Counted from the stretch's first letter, positions 27,879-38,051 are shown. The stretch: DNA of 64,000 nucleotides from Roseiarcus sp963770275 (GCA_963770275.1 CAVYPD010000046.1:42719-106718), one strand, 5' to 3'. The notes: a model not told the origin generated them from the letters alone. Numbers and translations: made by a program.

Positions 27879-28826
27879 ATGCTGAAGCTCGTCCTCAACC
27901 GTTTCGGCCTTGGCGTCCTCACCTTGTTCGCCGCGTCGGTGCTGATCTTCGTCGGGACGGAGATCCTGCCTGGCGACCTCGCCTCCGCCATTCTGCAGAA
28001 CACCGCCACGCCCGAGACGCTCGCCAAAATGCGACTCGATCTCGGGCTCGATCAGCCCGCCTATATTCGCTTCTTCCAATGGCTGTTTGGGGCGCTGCAC
28101 GGCGATTTCGGCAAGTCGCTCGCCAATGGACGCGATGTCCTGGAGGAGATCGCGCCGCGCTTCGCCAACACGATGTTCCTGGCGGCTTATGCGGCGATCG
28201 TCGCGGTCCCGTTGGCGATCGGCCTTGGCCTTTTGGCCGCGATCTGGCAGGGCGGAATCTTCGACCGGCTTGTGAACGTCGTGACGCTGATGACGATCTC
28301 CGTGCCGGAATATTTCCTCGCCTATCTCCTCATCAAATACGTGGCGGTCGAACTCGGCTGGTTTCCTTCGCTCGCGAGCGTCTCGTCCGACACGCCGTTC
28401 CTCGAGCGGCTTTACGACACCTTCCTGCCTATGCTGACGCTGGTCCTGGTGATTGTCGCCCACATGATGCGGATGACGCGCGCCTCGGTGCTCTCAGTCA
28501 TGGCGAGCCCTTATATCGAGATGGCTATTCTCAAGGGATTGAGGAAATCGCGCATCGTCGTTCGACATGCGCTGCCGAACGCGCTGGCCCCGATCATTTC
28601 GGTCGTCGCCCTGAACCTGGCGTACCTTATCGTCGGCGTCGTCGTGGTCGAGACTGTGTTCGTCTATCCTGGCCTCGGCCAATTGATGGTCGACGAAGTG
28701 TCTAAGCATGACGTGCCTGTCGTCCAGGCCTGCGGGCTTATCTTCGCCGCGACCTTCATCCTTCTCAACATGATCGCCGACATCCTCGCCATTCTGTCCA
28801 ATCCCCGGCTTCGCCAGCCGCGCTGA
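27879..28826 (+). CDS. ABC transporter permease, DppB type
   Basis: The 315-residue protein begins MLKLVLNRFGLGVLTLFAAS with the usual first helix of DppB-type permeases. It has the periplasmic region GDLASAILQNTATPETLAKMR and the coupling-helix (EAA) region MEMAILKGLRKSRIVVRHALP-like at about residues 210-230. GVVVVETVFVYPGLGQLMVDE precedes the last helices. About six membrane segments are seen. It lies 97 bases after the binding-protein gene and 35 bases before the second permease. AGAAGGGG precedes the ATG. Confidence 0.93.
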   Translation: MLKLVLNRFGLGVLTLFAASVLIFVGTEILPGDLASAILQNTATPETLAKMRLDLGLDQPAYIRFFQWLFGALHGDFGKSLANGRDVLEEIAPRFANTMFLAAYAAIVAVPLAIGLGLLAAIWQGGIFDRLVNVVTLMTISVPEYFLAYLLIKYVAVELGWFPSLASVSSDTPFLERLYDTFLPMLTLVLVIVAHMMRMTRASVLSVMASPYIEMAILKGLRKSRIVVRHALPNALAPIISVVALNLAYLIVGVVVVETVFVYPGLGQLMVDEVSKHDVPVVQACGLIFAATFILLNMIADILAILSNPRLRQPR

Positions 28827-28861
28827 TCAGGGTCTGTTAAGCGCGACAAAGAAGGACCGTT

Positions 28862-29689
28862 ATGCGTATCCGCGGCTACAAAGTGAGCGTCACCGCGCAG
28901 ATCGGCATCGTCATCGTCGTCATCAATTTGCTCGTCGCTTTGCTGGCGCCGCTTATTGCGCCCTTCGACCAGGCGACGCCGCTCGGGGACGCGTGGGCGG
29001 ACCCCGACGCGCAGCACTGGCTTGGACTCGACAATCTTGGGCGCGATATCGTGAGCCGTCTGATCTATGGCGCGCGTATGTCGATCGGCCTTGCGCTGAT
29101 CATCACCGCCCTTTCATTCGTCCTCGGCGTTATCACCGGCTTTGCCGCTGCGGTTGCGGGCGGATGGATCGATCAGGCGCTTTCACGCTTCGTCGACCTT
29201 TTGTTGTCCATGCCGACGCTCATCTTCGCTTTCGTTATCCTCTCGGTGCTCGGCACGGCGCTGCCTGTGCTCATCATCACGATCGCCATCCTCAATTCGA
29301 CCAAGGTGTTTCGGCTGGCAAGATCGGTGGCGGTGAATATCGTCAGCCTGGAGTTTGTTGAGGCGGCTCGCCTGCGCGGCGAAGGGTGGTGGTGGATCGT
29401 CACGCGCGAAGTTCTGCCCAATGCGATCCCGCCGCTGACGGCTGAGTTCGGCCTGCGCTTTTGTTTTACGTTTCTCTTCATCGCGGCGCTAAGCTTTCTC
29501 GGACTCGGCGTTCAGCCTCCCGACGCCGACTGGGGCAGCATGGTGAGAGACTACCGCGACATGATCAATTTCGGTTCCGCGGCGCCGCTCTATCCTGCGG
29601 CCGCGATCGCGATTTTGACCATCGGCGTCAATTTCGTCGTCGATTGGATGCTGTCGATTCATTCCAGAGGCCAGGGGGAAGGCGCATGA
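28862..29689 (+). CDS. ABC transporter permease, DppC type
   Basis: The 275-residue protein has the short N-terminal helix (IGIVIVVINLLVALLAPLIA) and HWLGLDNLGRDIVSRLIYGAR, the hallmark of DppC-type permeases. The EAA loop is EFVEAARLRGEGWWWIVTRE, followed by VLPNAIPPL. The C-terminal segment is FLGLGVQPPDADWGSMVRD. It pairs with the preceding permease to form the membrane channel. Its stop overlaps the ATG of the ATPase gene (29686-29689). AAGAAGGA precedes the ATG. Confidence 0.95.
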   Translation: MRIRGYKVSVTAQIGIVIVVINLLVALLAPLIAPFDQATPLGDAWADPDAQHWLGLDNLGRDIVSRLIYGARMSIGLALIITALSFVLGVITGFAAAVAGGWIDQALSRFVDLLLSMPTLIFAFVILSVLGTALPVLIITIAILNSTKVFRLARSVAVNIVSLEFVEAARLRGEGWWWIVTREVLPNAIPPLTAEFGLRFCFTFLFIAALSFLGLGVQPPDADWGSMVRDYRDMINFGSAAPLYPAAAIAILTIGVNFVVDWMLSIHSRGQGEGA

Positions 29690-31375
29690 GCGAACAGACT
29701 CGGGACGCTTCCCCGACAAGGGATGATCCTATCGTGCTCGATATTCGCGGCATGCGCGTTGCGGTGCGCACGGATGCCGGCGACGGGCCAGTTCTCGTCG
29801 ATGACGTGTCGCTGCAATTGCGGCGCGGGGAGGTGATCGGCCTCATCGGCGAATCCGGCGCCGGCAAGTCGACCATCGGCCTCGCCTCAATGGGCTATAC
29901 CCGTCGCGATTGCCATATCGTCGGCGGCAACATTATTTTCGGCGATACGGACATTCGCGCCATCAGCCCGAATGAGCGTCGCGAGCTGCGCGGCCCGAAG
30001 ATCGCCTATATCGCCCAGAGCGCGGCGGCCTCATTCAATCCTGCGCATACGCTGATGGAGCAGGTCTGCGAAGCTGCGGTGCGGCATAGCGTGTTGTCGC
30101 CCGCGGAGGCGCGCGCGGAAGCGGTCAACCTGTTCAAACAGCTCGATCTGCCGAGCCCCGAGACGATCGGGTCGCGCTATCCGCATCAGGTTTCCGGCGG
30201 ACAGCTGCAGCGCGTAATGGCGGCGATGGCGATGGTCGCCAAGCCTGACATTCTCATCTTCGACGAGCCGACCACTGCGCTCGACGTGACGACCCAGGTC
30301 GAATGCCTCGCCGCTTTCCGCAAGCTCATCCGCGAGCACGGCACAGCGGCGCTTTACATCACCCACGACCTCGCCGTTGTCGCCCAGATCGCCGACCGCA
30401 TCATGGTGCTCAGACGCGGCAAAATGGTCGAATTCGGCGATTCAAGGCAAATCCTGCAACAGCCGAAAGAGGAATATACGCGTCGCCTGGTGAGCGAACG
30501 CGTCGCGGGCCGCCCCTTTCGTCGATGGCGCTGTCGCCGCCCCAGTCCCGATCCTCGCCATCGATCACGTGAGCGCCGACTATCCGGGCAAGCCAAAGGT
30601 CGTCGACGACGTCAGCCTCGAAGTGCGCAAGGGCGACACAGTGGCCGTGGTCGGCGAATCGGGTTCGGGCAAGTCGACTTTGGCGCGCGTGGTCACCGGC
30701 CTCCTGCCGCGGACCGCCGGCGATGTCCGCTTCAACGGGACCAGCCTCTCGCCGCGACTCAAGGACCGCACCAAGGACCAATTGCGCCGGGTGCAAATGA
30801 TCTACCAGATGCCCGACGTCGCGCTCAATCCACAGCACACCTTGCTCGAGACGATCGGCAGGCCGGTGGCGTTCTATTTCAATCGATCGCGGCGGGAAGT
30901 GCGCGCGCGCACGGCGGAACTGTTGAGCCAGATGGATCTGCCGGAATCCTTCATCACCCGTAAGACCAGCGAATTGTCCGGCGGTCAGAAGCAGCGCGTG
31001 TCGATCGCCCGGGCGCTCGCGGCCGAACCTGATCTGATCATCTGCGACGAGGTGACCTCCGCGCTCGATCAGCTGGTGGGCGAAGAGATCCTGCGTTTGC
31101 TGAAGAAGCTGCAAGACGATCTGGGCGTCGCCTATCTGTTCATTACCCATGATCTCGGAACGGTGAAACGAATCGCCAACAAGGTTGCGGTGATGCTGAA
31201 GGGCAAGATGGTGGCCAGCGGCGATACAGCCACGGTGTTCTCGCCGCCCTATCATCCCTATACCGAATTGCTTCTGTCATCGGTGCCCGAGATGCGGCCG
31301 GAGTGGCTCGACGAGGTTTTAGCGGCGCGCGCGACCGGAGCTGCGAGGACTTCGGCGCTACTCCGGGCGCCCTGA
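29686..31375 (+). CDS. fused dipeptide-type ABC ATPase (DppD-DppF in one chain), frameshifted near 30511
   Basis: Two complete ABC ATPase domains lie in one reading frame once one base near 30511 is removed (junction ERVAG-APFVDGAVAAPVPILAIDH). The first half has GESGAGKST, the signature VSGGQLQRV and ILIFDEPTTALD. The second has GESGSGKST, LSGGQKQRV and LIICDEVTSALD, with THDL switch histidines in both. Peptide transporters usually encode DppD and DppF separately; single-chain fusions are known (e.g. GsiA, YejF). Total length is about 562 residues. The ATG overlaps the permease stop by 4 bases, so the four genes form one operon. Confidence 0.9.
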
Positions 31376-31558
31376 ACCGGCTCCCCAAAAGAGGCCGCCA
31401 GTCCGGCCTTGCCGCGCCCGCATTTCGTTTCTATACCGCCCAAAGCTAATTGAGGAAACGGGTAGGAAACGCATTCCGGGGAGCGGCTTTCCTCCGGCGT
31501 GATCATTGCATAACTCAATCGGCCGACCCATCGGCCGGCGACGAATAGGACGTTGTTG

Positions 31559-33823
31559 ATGCGCGCGCCGGGCGGACCGCGTCTGTTGTTGCGGCGGCTC
31601 CGCGAGGTGATGGCGGAGCCCGTCATTGCCCAGGCGCGCCTAGACCGGATCGTCGTCCTCATCGCCTCCAACATGGTGGCCGAGGTGTGTTCGCTTTACG
31701 TCGTGCGCGCTGACGGAGCGATGGAGCTGTTCGCCACCGAGGGCCTCAACCGCGAGGCGGTCCATCTGACCACGATGCGGCCAGGCGAAGGCCTTGTCGG
31801 GCTTATTGTCTCCAGCGCCGAACCGCTGGCGCTGTCGGACGCGCAGCATCACCCGGCCTTTTCCTACAGACCAGAGACGGGCGAAGAAATCTACCAGTCA
31901 TTCCTCGGCGTTCCAGTGTTGCGCGGCGGCGCCACGATCGGGGTGCTGGTGGTGCAAAACCGCGCGCGGCGCGCCTATTCGGAGGAAGAGCTCGAGGCGC
32001 TGCAGACGACCGCCATGCTGCTGGCCGAGATGATCGCATCCGGAGAACTGCAGGGGATATCCGCCCAGGGCGCGCCGATCGCCGTGCGCCGGCAAATGTC
32101 GCTCAAAGGCGTCGGCATCGCAGACGGGCTCGGGCTCGGGCATGTGGTGATGCACCAACCGCGCGTGACCGTGTCCACGATCGTCGCCGATGACGTAGAG
32201 TCGGAGCTCGTTCGGCTCGAGACGGCGATCAGCGCCATGCGCGCCTCGGTCGACGATCTGATCGACCGCAACGACGACGGGGTCGGGGGCGAGCACCGCG
32301 ACGTGCTGGAAGCCTTCCGAATGATCGCGCACGATCGCGGCTGGCTGCGCCGGCTGCGTGAGGCGGTGAGTTCCGGCCTGACCGCTGAGGCCGCGGTCGA
32401 GCGCGTCCATAACGACGCCCGCGCCAAGCTGCAGCGCCAGACCGATCCTTATCTGCGCGATCGGCTCCACGACCTGACCGACATCGCCAATCGCCTCTTG
32501 CATCAGCTTGCCGGCCAGAGCCTGGTTCTATTGCCGGACGAGCTGCCGGAAAACGCCATTCTTGTCGCCCGCTCGATGAGCCCGGCGGCTCTGCTCGACT
32601 ACGACCGCGCCCGGCTCCGCGGTCTGGTGTTGGAGGAGGCGGGCGCCTCGAGCCATATCGCCATCGTCGCCCGCGCGCTCGGCGTTCCCGCCGTGAGCGA
32701 TATCGCCAATATCTCTGAAATCGTCGAGCACGGCGACGCAATCATCGTCGACGGCGACGCGGGCGAAATCCATCTGCGCCCCCCGGCGGACGTCGAGGCG
32801 GCTTACGCCGAAAAGGCGCGTATGCGCGCCCGACGCCAGGCCCAATATCGCGCTCTCCGCGATACGCCGACAGCCACTGTCGACGGGGTGTCGATCGGCC
32901 TGCATATGAACGCCGGGCTGCTTGTCGACATGCCGCATCTGGCGGAAACCGGGGCGCAGTCGATCGGCCTCTTCCGCACCGAATTGCAGTTCATGCTCGC
33001 AGCGCGCTTTCCCCGGCCAGGCGCACAACAGCAGCTTTATCGCGCCATCCTTGACGCCGCTGGGGGGCGGCCAGTCACCTTCCGCACGCTCGACATCGGC
33101 GGCGACAAGCTCCTGCCCTACATGAAGGGCGTGGATGAGCAAAACCCGGCGCTCGGATGGCGCGCCCTTCGCATTGGGCTCGACCGCCCGGCGCTGCTGC
33201 GGATGCAATTTCGCGCCTTGATTCGGGCCGCAGCGGGGCGCGATCTCAAGATCATGGCTCCGATGGTGTCGACGGTCGATGAATACAGAGTCGCGCGCTC
33301 GATGTTCGATCATGAACTCAACTGGAATCGAAGCCGCGGCCATGAACTGCCGCGGACGGCGAGTCTCGGGGTGATGGTCGAGGTGCCGTCGCTCTTATGG
33401 CAGCTCGACGAGATCGCTTCGGCCGCGGACTTTCTCTCGGTCGGCTCGAACGATCTCATGCAATATCTCTACGCGGTCGACCGCGACAACCGCCGGGTCG
33501 CCAACCGCTTCGATCCGTTGAGCGTGGGCTTCTTGCGCGCCTTGCGCTCGATCGCGCAGGCGGGCGAGCGACACGGAACGCCAGTGACCCTGTGCGGCGA
33601 GATGGGCGGACAGACCCTCGAAGCGATGGCGCTGATGGCGATTGGCTACCGCGAATTGTCGATGTCCGCGACTTCGATCGGGCCCATCAAGGCGATGACG
33701 CTGTCGCTTGATATCGGCAAGGCTGAGCACGAGGTCGATGCGATGCTTGTCAAAGGGCGCGAGGACGCATCGTTGCGGAAGCCGCTGGAGCAGGTGGCGG
33801 AACGCCTTCAGGTGCGCCTCTAG
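31559..33823 (+). CDS. ptsP: PTS-Ntr phosphotransferase enzyme I (PtsP)
   Basis: PtsP takes phosphate from PEP and passes it to NPr in the regulatory nitrogen PTS. The 754-residue protein has an N-terminal GAF domain (about residues 15-165, including MRPGEGLVGLIVSSAEPLAL). The EI N-domain active-site His is in EAGASSHIAIVARALGVPAV. The PEP-binding barrel has FRTELQFMLAARFP, FRTLDIGGDKLLPYMKG, LGVMVEVPSLLWQL, SVGSNDLMQYLYAVDR and the catalytic Cys in VTLCGEMGG. ATG 31559 is chosen because AGGA stands at suitable spacing; two TTG codons just upstream are alternatives. The ptsP-prfA order is typical of Hyphomicrobiales (often after lysC, absent here). Confidence 0.95.
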   Translation: MRAPGGPRLLLRRLREVMAEPVIAQARLDRIVVLIASNMVAEVCSLYVVRADGAMELFATEGLNREAVHLTTMRPGEGLVGLIVSSAEPLALSDAQHHPAFSYRPETGEEIYQSFLGVPVLRGGATIGVLVVQNRARRAYSEEELEALQTTAMLLAEMIASGELQGISAQGAPIAVRRQMSLKGVGIADGLGLGHVVMHQPRVTVSTIVADDVESELVRLETAISAMRASVDDLIDRNDDGVGGEHRDVLEAFRMIAHDRGWLRRLREAVSSGLTAEAAVERVHNDARAKLQRQTDPYLRDRLHDLTDIANRLLHQLAGQSLVLLPDELPENAILVARSMSPAALLDYDRARLRGLVLEEAGASSHIAIVARALGVPAVSDIANISEIVEHGDAIIVDGDAGEIHLRPPADVEAAYAEKARMRARRQAQYRALRDTPTATVDGVSIGLHMNAGLLVDMPHLAETGAQSIGLFRTELQFMLAARFPRPGAQQQLYRAILDAAGGRPVTFRTLDIGGDKLLPYMKGVDEQNPALGWRALRIGLDRPALLRMQFRALIRAAAGRDLKIMAPMVSTVDEYRVARSMFDHELNWNRSRGHELPRTASLGVMVEVPSLLWQLDEIASAADFLSVGSNDLMQYLYAVDRDNRRVANRFDPLSVGFLRALRSIAQAGERHGTPVTLCGEMGGQTLEAMALMAIGYRELSMSATSIGPIKAMTLSLDIGKAEHEVDAMLVKGREDASLRKPLEQVAERLQVRL

Positions 33824-33872
33824 CGACGCGAGCGTCCTCGACCCCCGCCGCTTCCGCTTCTTGAGCTCACAC

Positions 33873-34946
33873 ATGGCCAACGACAACCTCGATCTCATCC
33901 TCCGTCGCCACCAGGAAATCTCCGCGCGCCTCGCCGAGGGGGCTTCCGGCGCGCAATATTCCGCACTGTCGCGCGAGCTCAACGAGCTTGACCCGGTGGT
34001 CGCGGCGATCGAGGCCTTCCGATCCAAGGAAAAGGAGCGGGCCGACCTCGAGGCGATGTTACGGGAACCCAATCTCGACCCCGATATGCGGGCACTGGCG
34101 AACGATGAGCTTGCTGCGGCCGAGATGGAAGCAGACGCGATGTCCAAAGCAATTCAGATCGCCCTCCTGCCCAAGGACGCAGCCGACGAGGGCAGCGCGA
34201 TCCTCGAGGTCCGGGCGGGCACGGGCGGAGACGAAGCCGCCCTTTTCGCCGGCGATCTGTTCCGCATGTACGTCAAATACGCGGAACGCAAGCGCTGGAA
34301 GGTCGAAGTTTTGTCGACCAGCGAGGGGGCGGCGGGCGGGTTCAAGGAGATCGTCGCCGAAGTTTCTGGCCGCGGCGTTTTCGCCAGGTTCAAGTTCGAG
34401 AGCGGCGTCCATCGGGTTCAGCGCGTGCCGGCGACCGAGACCCAGGGGCGCATCCATACGTCGGCTGCGACAGTCGCCATAATGCCGATCGCCCAGGAAT
34501 CGGACTTCGAGATCAACGAAGCCGATCTCAAGATCGACACCATGCGCTCGAGCGGCGCCGGCGGCCAGCATGTCAACAAAACGGAATCGGCGATTCGCAT
34601 CACTCACCTTCCGACGGGAGTTGTGGTCGCGATGCAGGAGGAGCGTTCGCAACATCGCAACCGCGCCAAGGCGATGGCGCTTCTACGCTCGCGCATCCTC
34701 GACGCCAAAAACCAGCAGCTCGACGCCGAACGGGCGCAGGAGCGGCGCTCCCAGGTCGGTTCGGGCGACCGGTCGCAGCGCATCCGCACCTATAATTTCC
34801 CGCAAGGGCGGGTGACCGATCATCGCATCAACATGACCCTCTACTCGCTTGAGCGGATCATGGAAGGAGAGGGTCTCGACGAGATCATCGACGGCCTGAC
34901 GACCGAGCGCCAAGCGGAGCTGTTGGCCGCGCAGGCGGCGTTATGA
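33873..34946 (+). CDS. prfA: peptide chain release factor 1
   Basis: RF1 recognises UAA and UAG and triggers peptide release. The 357-residue protein has the helical N-domain (LDLILRRHQEISARLAEG), AGTGGDEAALFAGDLFRMY, and the GGQ loop in SSGAGGQHVNKTESA for hydrolysis. The region recognising stop codons is HRVQRVPATETQGRIHTSAATV. The C-terminal RIRTYNFPQGRVTDHRI is also typical. In most relatives prmC (which methylates the GGQ Gln) follows directly; here nadD follows instead. The stop overlaps a possible upstream start of nadD. Confidence 0.97.
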   Translation: MANDNLDLILRRHQEISARLAEGASGAQYSALSRELNELDPVVAAIEAFRSKEKERADLEAMLREPNLDPDMRALANDELAAAEMEADAMSKAIQIALLPKDAADEGSAILEVRAGTGGDEAALFAGDLFRMYVKYAERKRWKVEVLSTSEGAAGGFKEIVAEVSGRGVFARFKFESGVHRVQRVPATETQGRIHTSAATVAIMPIAQESDFEINEADLKIDTMRSSGAGGQHVNKTESAIRITHLPTGVVVAMQEERSQHRNRAKAMALLRSRILDAKNQQLDAERAQERRSQVGSGDRSQRIRTYNFPQGRVTDHRINMTLYSLERIMEGEGLDEIIDGLTTERQAELLAAQAAL

Positions 34947-34982
34947 CTTCCGGTTCCGCGCCTGCCGCCGTTCGCGCCGGGA

Positions 34983-35582
34983 ATGCGCATTGGCCTGCTC
35001 GGCGGGTCGTTCAATCCGCCGCACGAGGGACATGCGCTCATCACCCGGCTTGCGCTGCGCAGACTTTCCCTCGACCGCGTCTGGTGGCTGGTGACACCCG
35101 GCAATCCCTTAAAGCCGCTCACGGGGCTGGCCGCACTCAACGCCCGCATCGAGGCCGCGCGCAGGCTCGACGTCGGGCCGCGCGTCGTGGTCACCGACAT
35201 CGAGGCGCAGATCGACTCGCGCTTCACCTATGACACGCTACGCTGGCTCAAGCGCCGAGCGCCGGGCGTCCATTTCGTCTGGATCATGGGCGCCGACAAC
35301 CTTCGCCAGTTCCATCTCTGGAGTCATTGGCGAGCGATCGCTGATCTCGCGCCGATCGTCGTTGTCGATCGGCCGGGGTCGACCTTGAAGGCGATCTCGA
35401 GCCCGGCCGGAGCGACGCTTGCGCGCTGGCGTGTTCCCGAGCGGGACGCTTCGGGCTTCGCAAGCATGAAGCCGCCGGCCCTTCTCTTTCTGCACGGGCC
35501 GCGCTCCGGGCTCTCTTCCACAGCGCTCAGAAGCGTGCGCGAACCGCACGACGCGACGCCGGCGCGTTCTGACTTTGTGTAA
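34983..35582 (+). CDS. nadD: nicotinate-nucleotide adenylyltransferase NadD
   Basis: NadD adenylylates nicotinate mononucleotide to deamido-NAD. The 199-residue protein starts MRIGLLGGSFNPPHEGH, the nucleotidyltransferase HxGH-type motif. It continues with VWWLVTPGNPLK, FVWIMGADNLRQFHLW and, near the end, SGLSSTALR (ISSTxxR motif). Close relatives often have about a dozen extra N-terminal residues ending PPFAPG before MRIG. That peptide is present upstream in this frame (PPFAPG, from 34965), but the ATG at 34943 is in another frame, so a further one-base insertion may hide the true start. In many relatives nadD lies near proA and rsfS; the position after prfA is unusual. Confidence 0.93.
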   Translation: MRIGLLGGSFNPPHEGHALITRLALRRLSLDRVWWLVTPGNPLKPLTGLAALNARIEAARRLDVGPRVVVTDIEAQIDSRFTYDTLRWLKRRAPGVHFVWIMGADNLRQFHLWSHWRAIADLAPIVVVDRPGSTLKAISSPAGATLARWRVPERDASGFASMKPPALLFLHGPRSGLSSTALRSVREPHDATPARSDFV

Positions 35583-36357
35583 CCGTCCTCGTCGAGCGAC
35601 CGCTCGACGCGGGCCAGCTGCGTCCCGCACGCGTTTTCATGGCTCGACGGCTCCGATCAATGGCCTGACGCCACAGGATTTTTGGCACGGAGATGAAGTC
35701 GCGCGGATTGCGTGCGAGGCGGGCCAACGCCGCAGCCGCCTTCTCGCGAACCGTCTCGGTCGCTTTGCTTGGATGGCCGGAGTTGAATGGGGGACGCGGA
35801 TCGTATTCGATCATCAACTGCGCGACCTCAGCAGCTTCCCGGCCTGCAATTTCAGCGAACAGAGAGCCAGATCGAGCCCCGCCGAGACGCCCGCAGCAGT
35901 CCAGATCTTCCCAGACCTGACGATCCGACGATCGGGGACGGCCATTGCGCCAAAGCGACTAAGCGACGCTTGCGCCCACCAATGGGTTGTTGCGAGTTGT
36001 CCCTCGAGGAGACCTGCGGCGGCCAGAATAAGCGCGCCGGAGCATCATACCGACGCAGTCATCGTGCTCGTCTCATGCGCGCTCTTCAACCATTCTACCA
36101 ATCGTCCGTCGCCCATCGCCGTCGCTGTGTTGGCCTCCGAGCCTGGCGCGAGGATGAGAAACAGGTGCGGCGTTTCTTCGAAAGAATGCGTAGCGCCGAT
36201 GATCAGAGCGTGCGATCGGTAACGACGGGACCGGGCTCATGCGCCACGAATCTTAATTCCAATCCGGCAGCAGCTTCAGAATTTCATAAGGCCCGAGCGC
36301 GTCTAGCGCGGTCACGCCAGGATAAAGAAGAATAGCGATTTGGCGCTCATCGGCCAT
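35527..36357 (-). pseudogene. DJ-1/PfpI family protein remnant (multiple frame breaks)
   Basis: Read on the minus strand from ATG 36357, pieces in successive frames add up to a DJ-1/PfpI (glutamine-amidotransferase-like) protein. The pieces are ADERQIAILLYPGVTALDAL, LRFVAHEPGPVVTD, LILAPGSEA, SGALILAAAGLLEG after a Cys (the nucleophile-elbow region), and LMIEYDPRPPFNSGHPSKA at the C-terminus. At least three frame changes and two stops (after LLPDWN, and TGA just before CSGA) occur within about 700 bases. This is denser than the single insertions seen elsewhere, so real decay is likely. The 3' end overlaps the convergent nadD end. Intact relatives are isonitrile hydratase-like or AraC-linked proteins. 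Confidence 0.65.
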
Positions 36358-36508
36358 AAGTACGTCCGCGCTCAGCTCAGCTTCTTAACCGACCGAGCCC
36401 GGCAAGAGTTCCCCCCATTAGGGCAAATGCTGATTGAAATCTCTTGTTGAGCACCCTGCGGCGACCCGATTACAAACACGCACCGCCGAGGAGACCAGGA
36501 GAACGCTA

Positions 36509-37987
36509 TTGAACACCACCGTATTAATCGTCGGCGCGGGCCCGGTGGGGCTGACGCTGGCGTGCGAACTCACCCGTTACCGAGTTCCGGTGCGCATCGT
36601 TGACAAGGCCCCGCAGCGCACGGACAAATCGAAAGCCATCGTGATTTGGAGCCGCACGCTCGAACTGCTCGACCGCGAGGATCAAGGGTCCGCGCCTTTC
36701 GTCGAGGCGGGATTCAAGGTCGATGGCGTCAATATCGTGACGGCGGGAGGCACCGTCGTCGGCCACGTCAAAATGGATTCGGTGGCGAGCCCGTATCCTT
36801 ACGCGCTGATGCTGCCGCAATCGGACACCGAGCGGCTGCTCGAAGAGAGGCTTCAGCGCCTGGGCGTCTCGGTCGAGCGCAGCACGGAGGCCATAGCGCT
36901 CACGATTGGGGCCGACGACGTGCAGGCGACGCTTCGTCACGGGGATGGCCGCGAGGAGACGGTCCGTGCGGATTGGCTCGCCGGATGCGACGGCGCGCAC
37001 AGCATTGTGCGCCATACGCTCGCTGCCCCTTTCTCCGGGGAAACGATGGGCAGCGACTGGATTTTGGCGGACACCCACATGGAGGGGTACCCTTTTCCCG
37101 ATACCGAGGTCTCCGTCTACTGGGCGCGCGAGGGCGTCCTCCCGATCTTTCCGATCGCGCCGGGACGCTATCGCATCATCGCCAACATCCCGCCGAGCGG
37201 CGGAGACCACCCTCGCGATCCGACGCTTGAAGAGGTTCAGGCGATTGTCGAGCAGCGGGCTCCCAAGGGCATGAGCCTGTTCGATCCGATCTGGTTGTCG
37301 GGCTTCAGAATCAATGCGCGCAAGGTCGCAAGCTATCGCTCGGGGCGCGCTTTTCTCTCCGGGGACGCAGCGCATGTTCACAGCCCCGCCGGCGGCGAGG
37401 GCATGAACACGGGGATGCAGGACGGCTTCAATCTCGCCTGGAAGTTGGCGTTGGCGATCCATGGAACGTGCGGCGAAGCGCTGCTCAACACCTATAGCCC
37501 CGAGCGAAGCGGCGTGGGCGATGAGGTTCTGAGGAACACATCGCGCTTGACCACAATTGGCACCCTGCACAACCCGATCGCGGAGGAGCTTCGCAACATC
37601 GTCGGGCGTGTCGCCCTCGGTTTGGCGCCGGTGCAGCACGCTGTTGTCGACAATATGTCGCAGGTGTCAGTGGGCTACCCGGAAAGCCCAATGAACGGGC
37701 CAAGGCACGGCTCGTTTCACCCGGCGCCAGGCCAACGCATGGCGCCAATTGCTGACGCGCCCCCCTTCGGCGCGGGAAGTGAGCCGCGGTTCACTATCTT
37801 GGCCCTGCCATCGCGTGCCGTCGCCGGCGTATTGTCTTCGTTTCCCAGGCTCCTGAATGGAGCGCTTGGACCGCCGCCTGACGCGGACGGGGTTTGGCTC
37901 ATCCGGCCCGACGGCTATGTCGCAGCCACGGCGCCCGCGGCGAACTTGTCATCGATTTCGGGCGTGTTGGGACGCATAAGCGCCTGA
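36509..37987 (+). CDS. FAD-dependent aromatic-ring-type monooxygenase (PheA/TfdB family)
   Basis: The product is about 492 residues from TTG 36509, which begins right before the Rossmann strand; the frame is open further upstream to 36434. It has the FAD motif VLIVGAGPVGLTLACELTR, the middle DWLAGCDGAHSIVRHTL (DG motif), and AFLSGDAAHVHSPAGGEGMN (GD motif binding FAD ribityl). This defines the p-hydroxybenzoate-hydroxylase fold; members hydroxylate phenols and polyketide rings using NAD(P)H and O2. The C-terminus (thioredoxin-like in PheA/TfdB) is short. A D-2-hydroxyacid dehydrogenase follows 64 bases downstream. The substrate is unknown. Confidence 0.85.
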   Translation: MNTTVLIVGAGPVGLTLACELTRYRVPVRIVDKAPQRTDKSKAIVIWSRTLELLDREDQGSAPFVEAGFKVDGVNIVTAGGTVVGHVKMDSVASPYPYALMLPQSDTERLLEERLQRLGVSVERSTEAIALTIGADDVQATLRHGDGREETVRADWLAGCDGAHSIVRHTLAAPFSGETMGSDWILADTHMEGYPFPDTEVSVYWAREGVLPIFPIAPGRYRIIANIPPSGGDHPRDPTLEEVQAIVEQRAPKGMSLFDPIWLSGFRINARKVASYRSGRAFLSGDAAHVHSPAGGEGMNTGMQDGFNLAWKLALAIHGTCGEALLNTYSPERSGVGDEVLRNTSRLTTIGTLHNPIAEELRNIVGRVALGLAPVQHAVVDNMSQVSVGYPESPMNGPRHGSFHPAPGQRMAPIADAPPFGAGSEPRFTILALPSRAVAGVLSSFPRLLNGALGPPPDADGVWLIRPDGYVAATAPAANLSSISGVLGRISA

Positions 37988-38051
37988 ACCTGGCGAAACT
38001 CTATGCGGCGATCTTCGCGCGGCCGAATACGACGTCCGGGAGAAAAAACTC

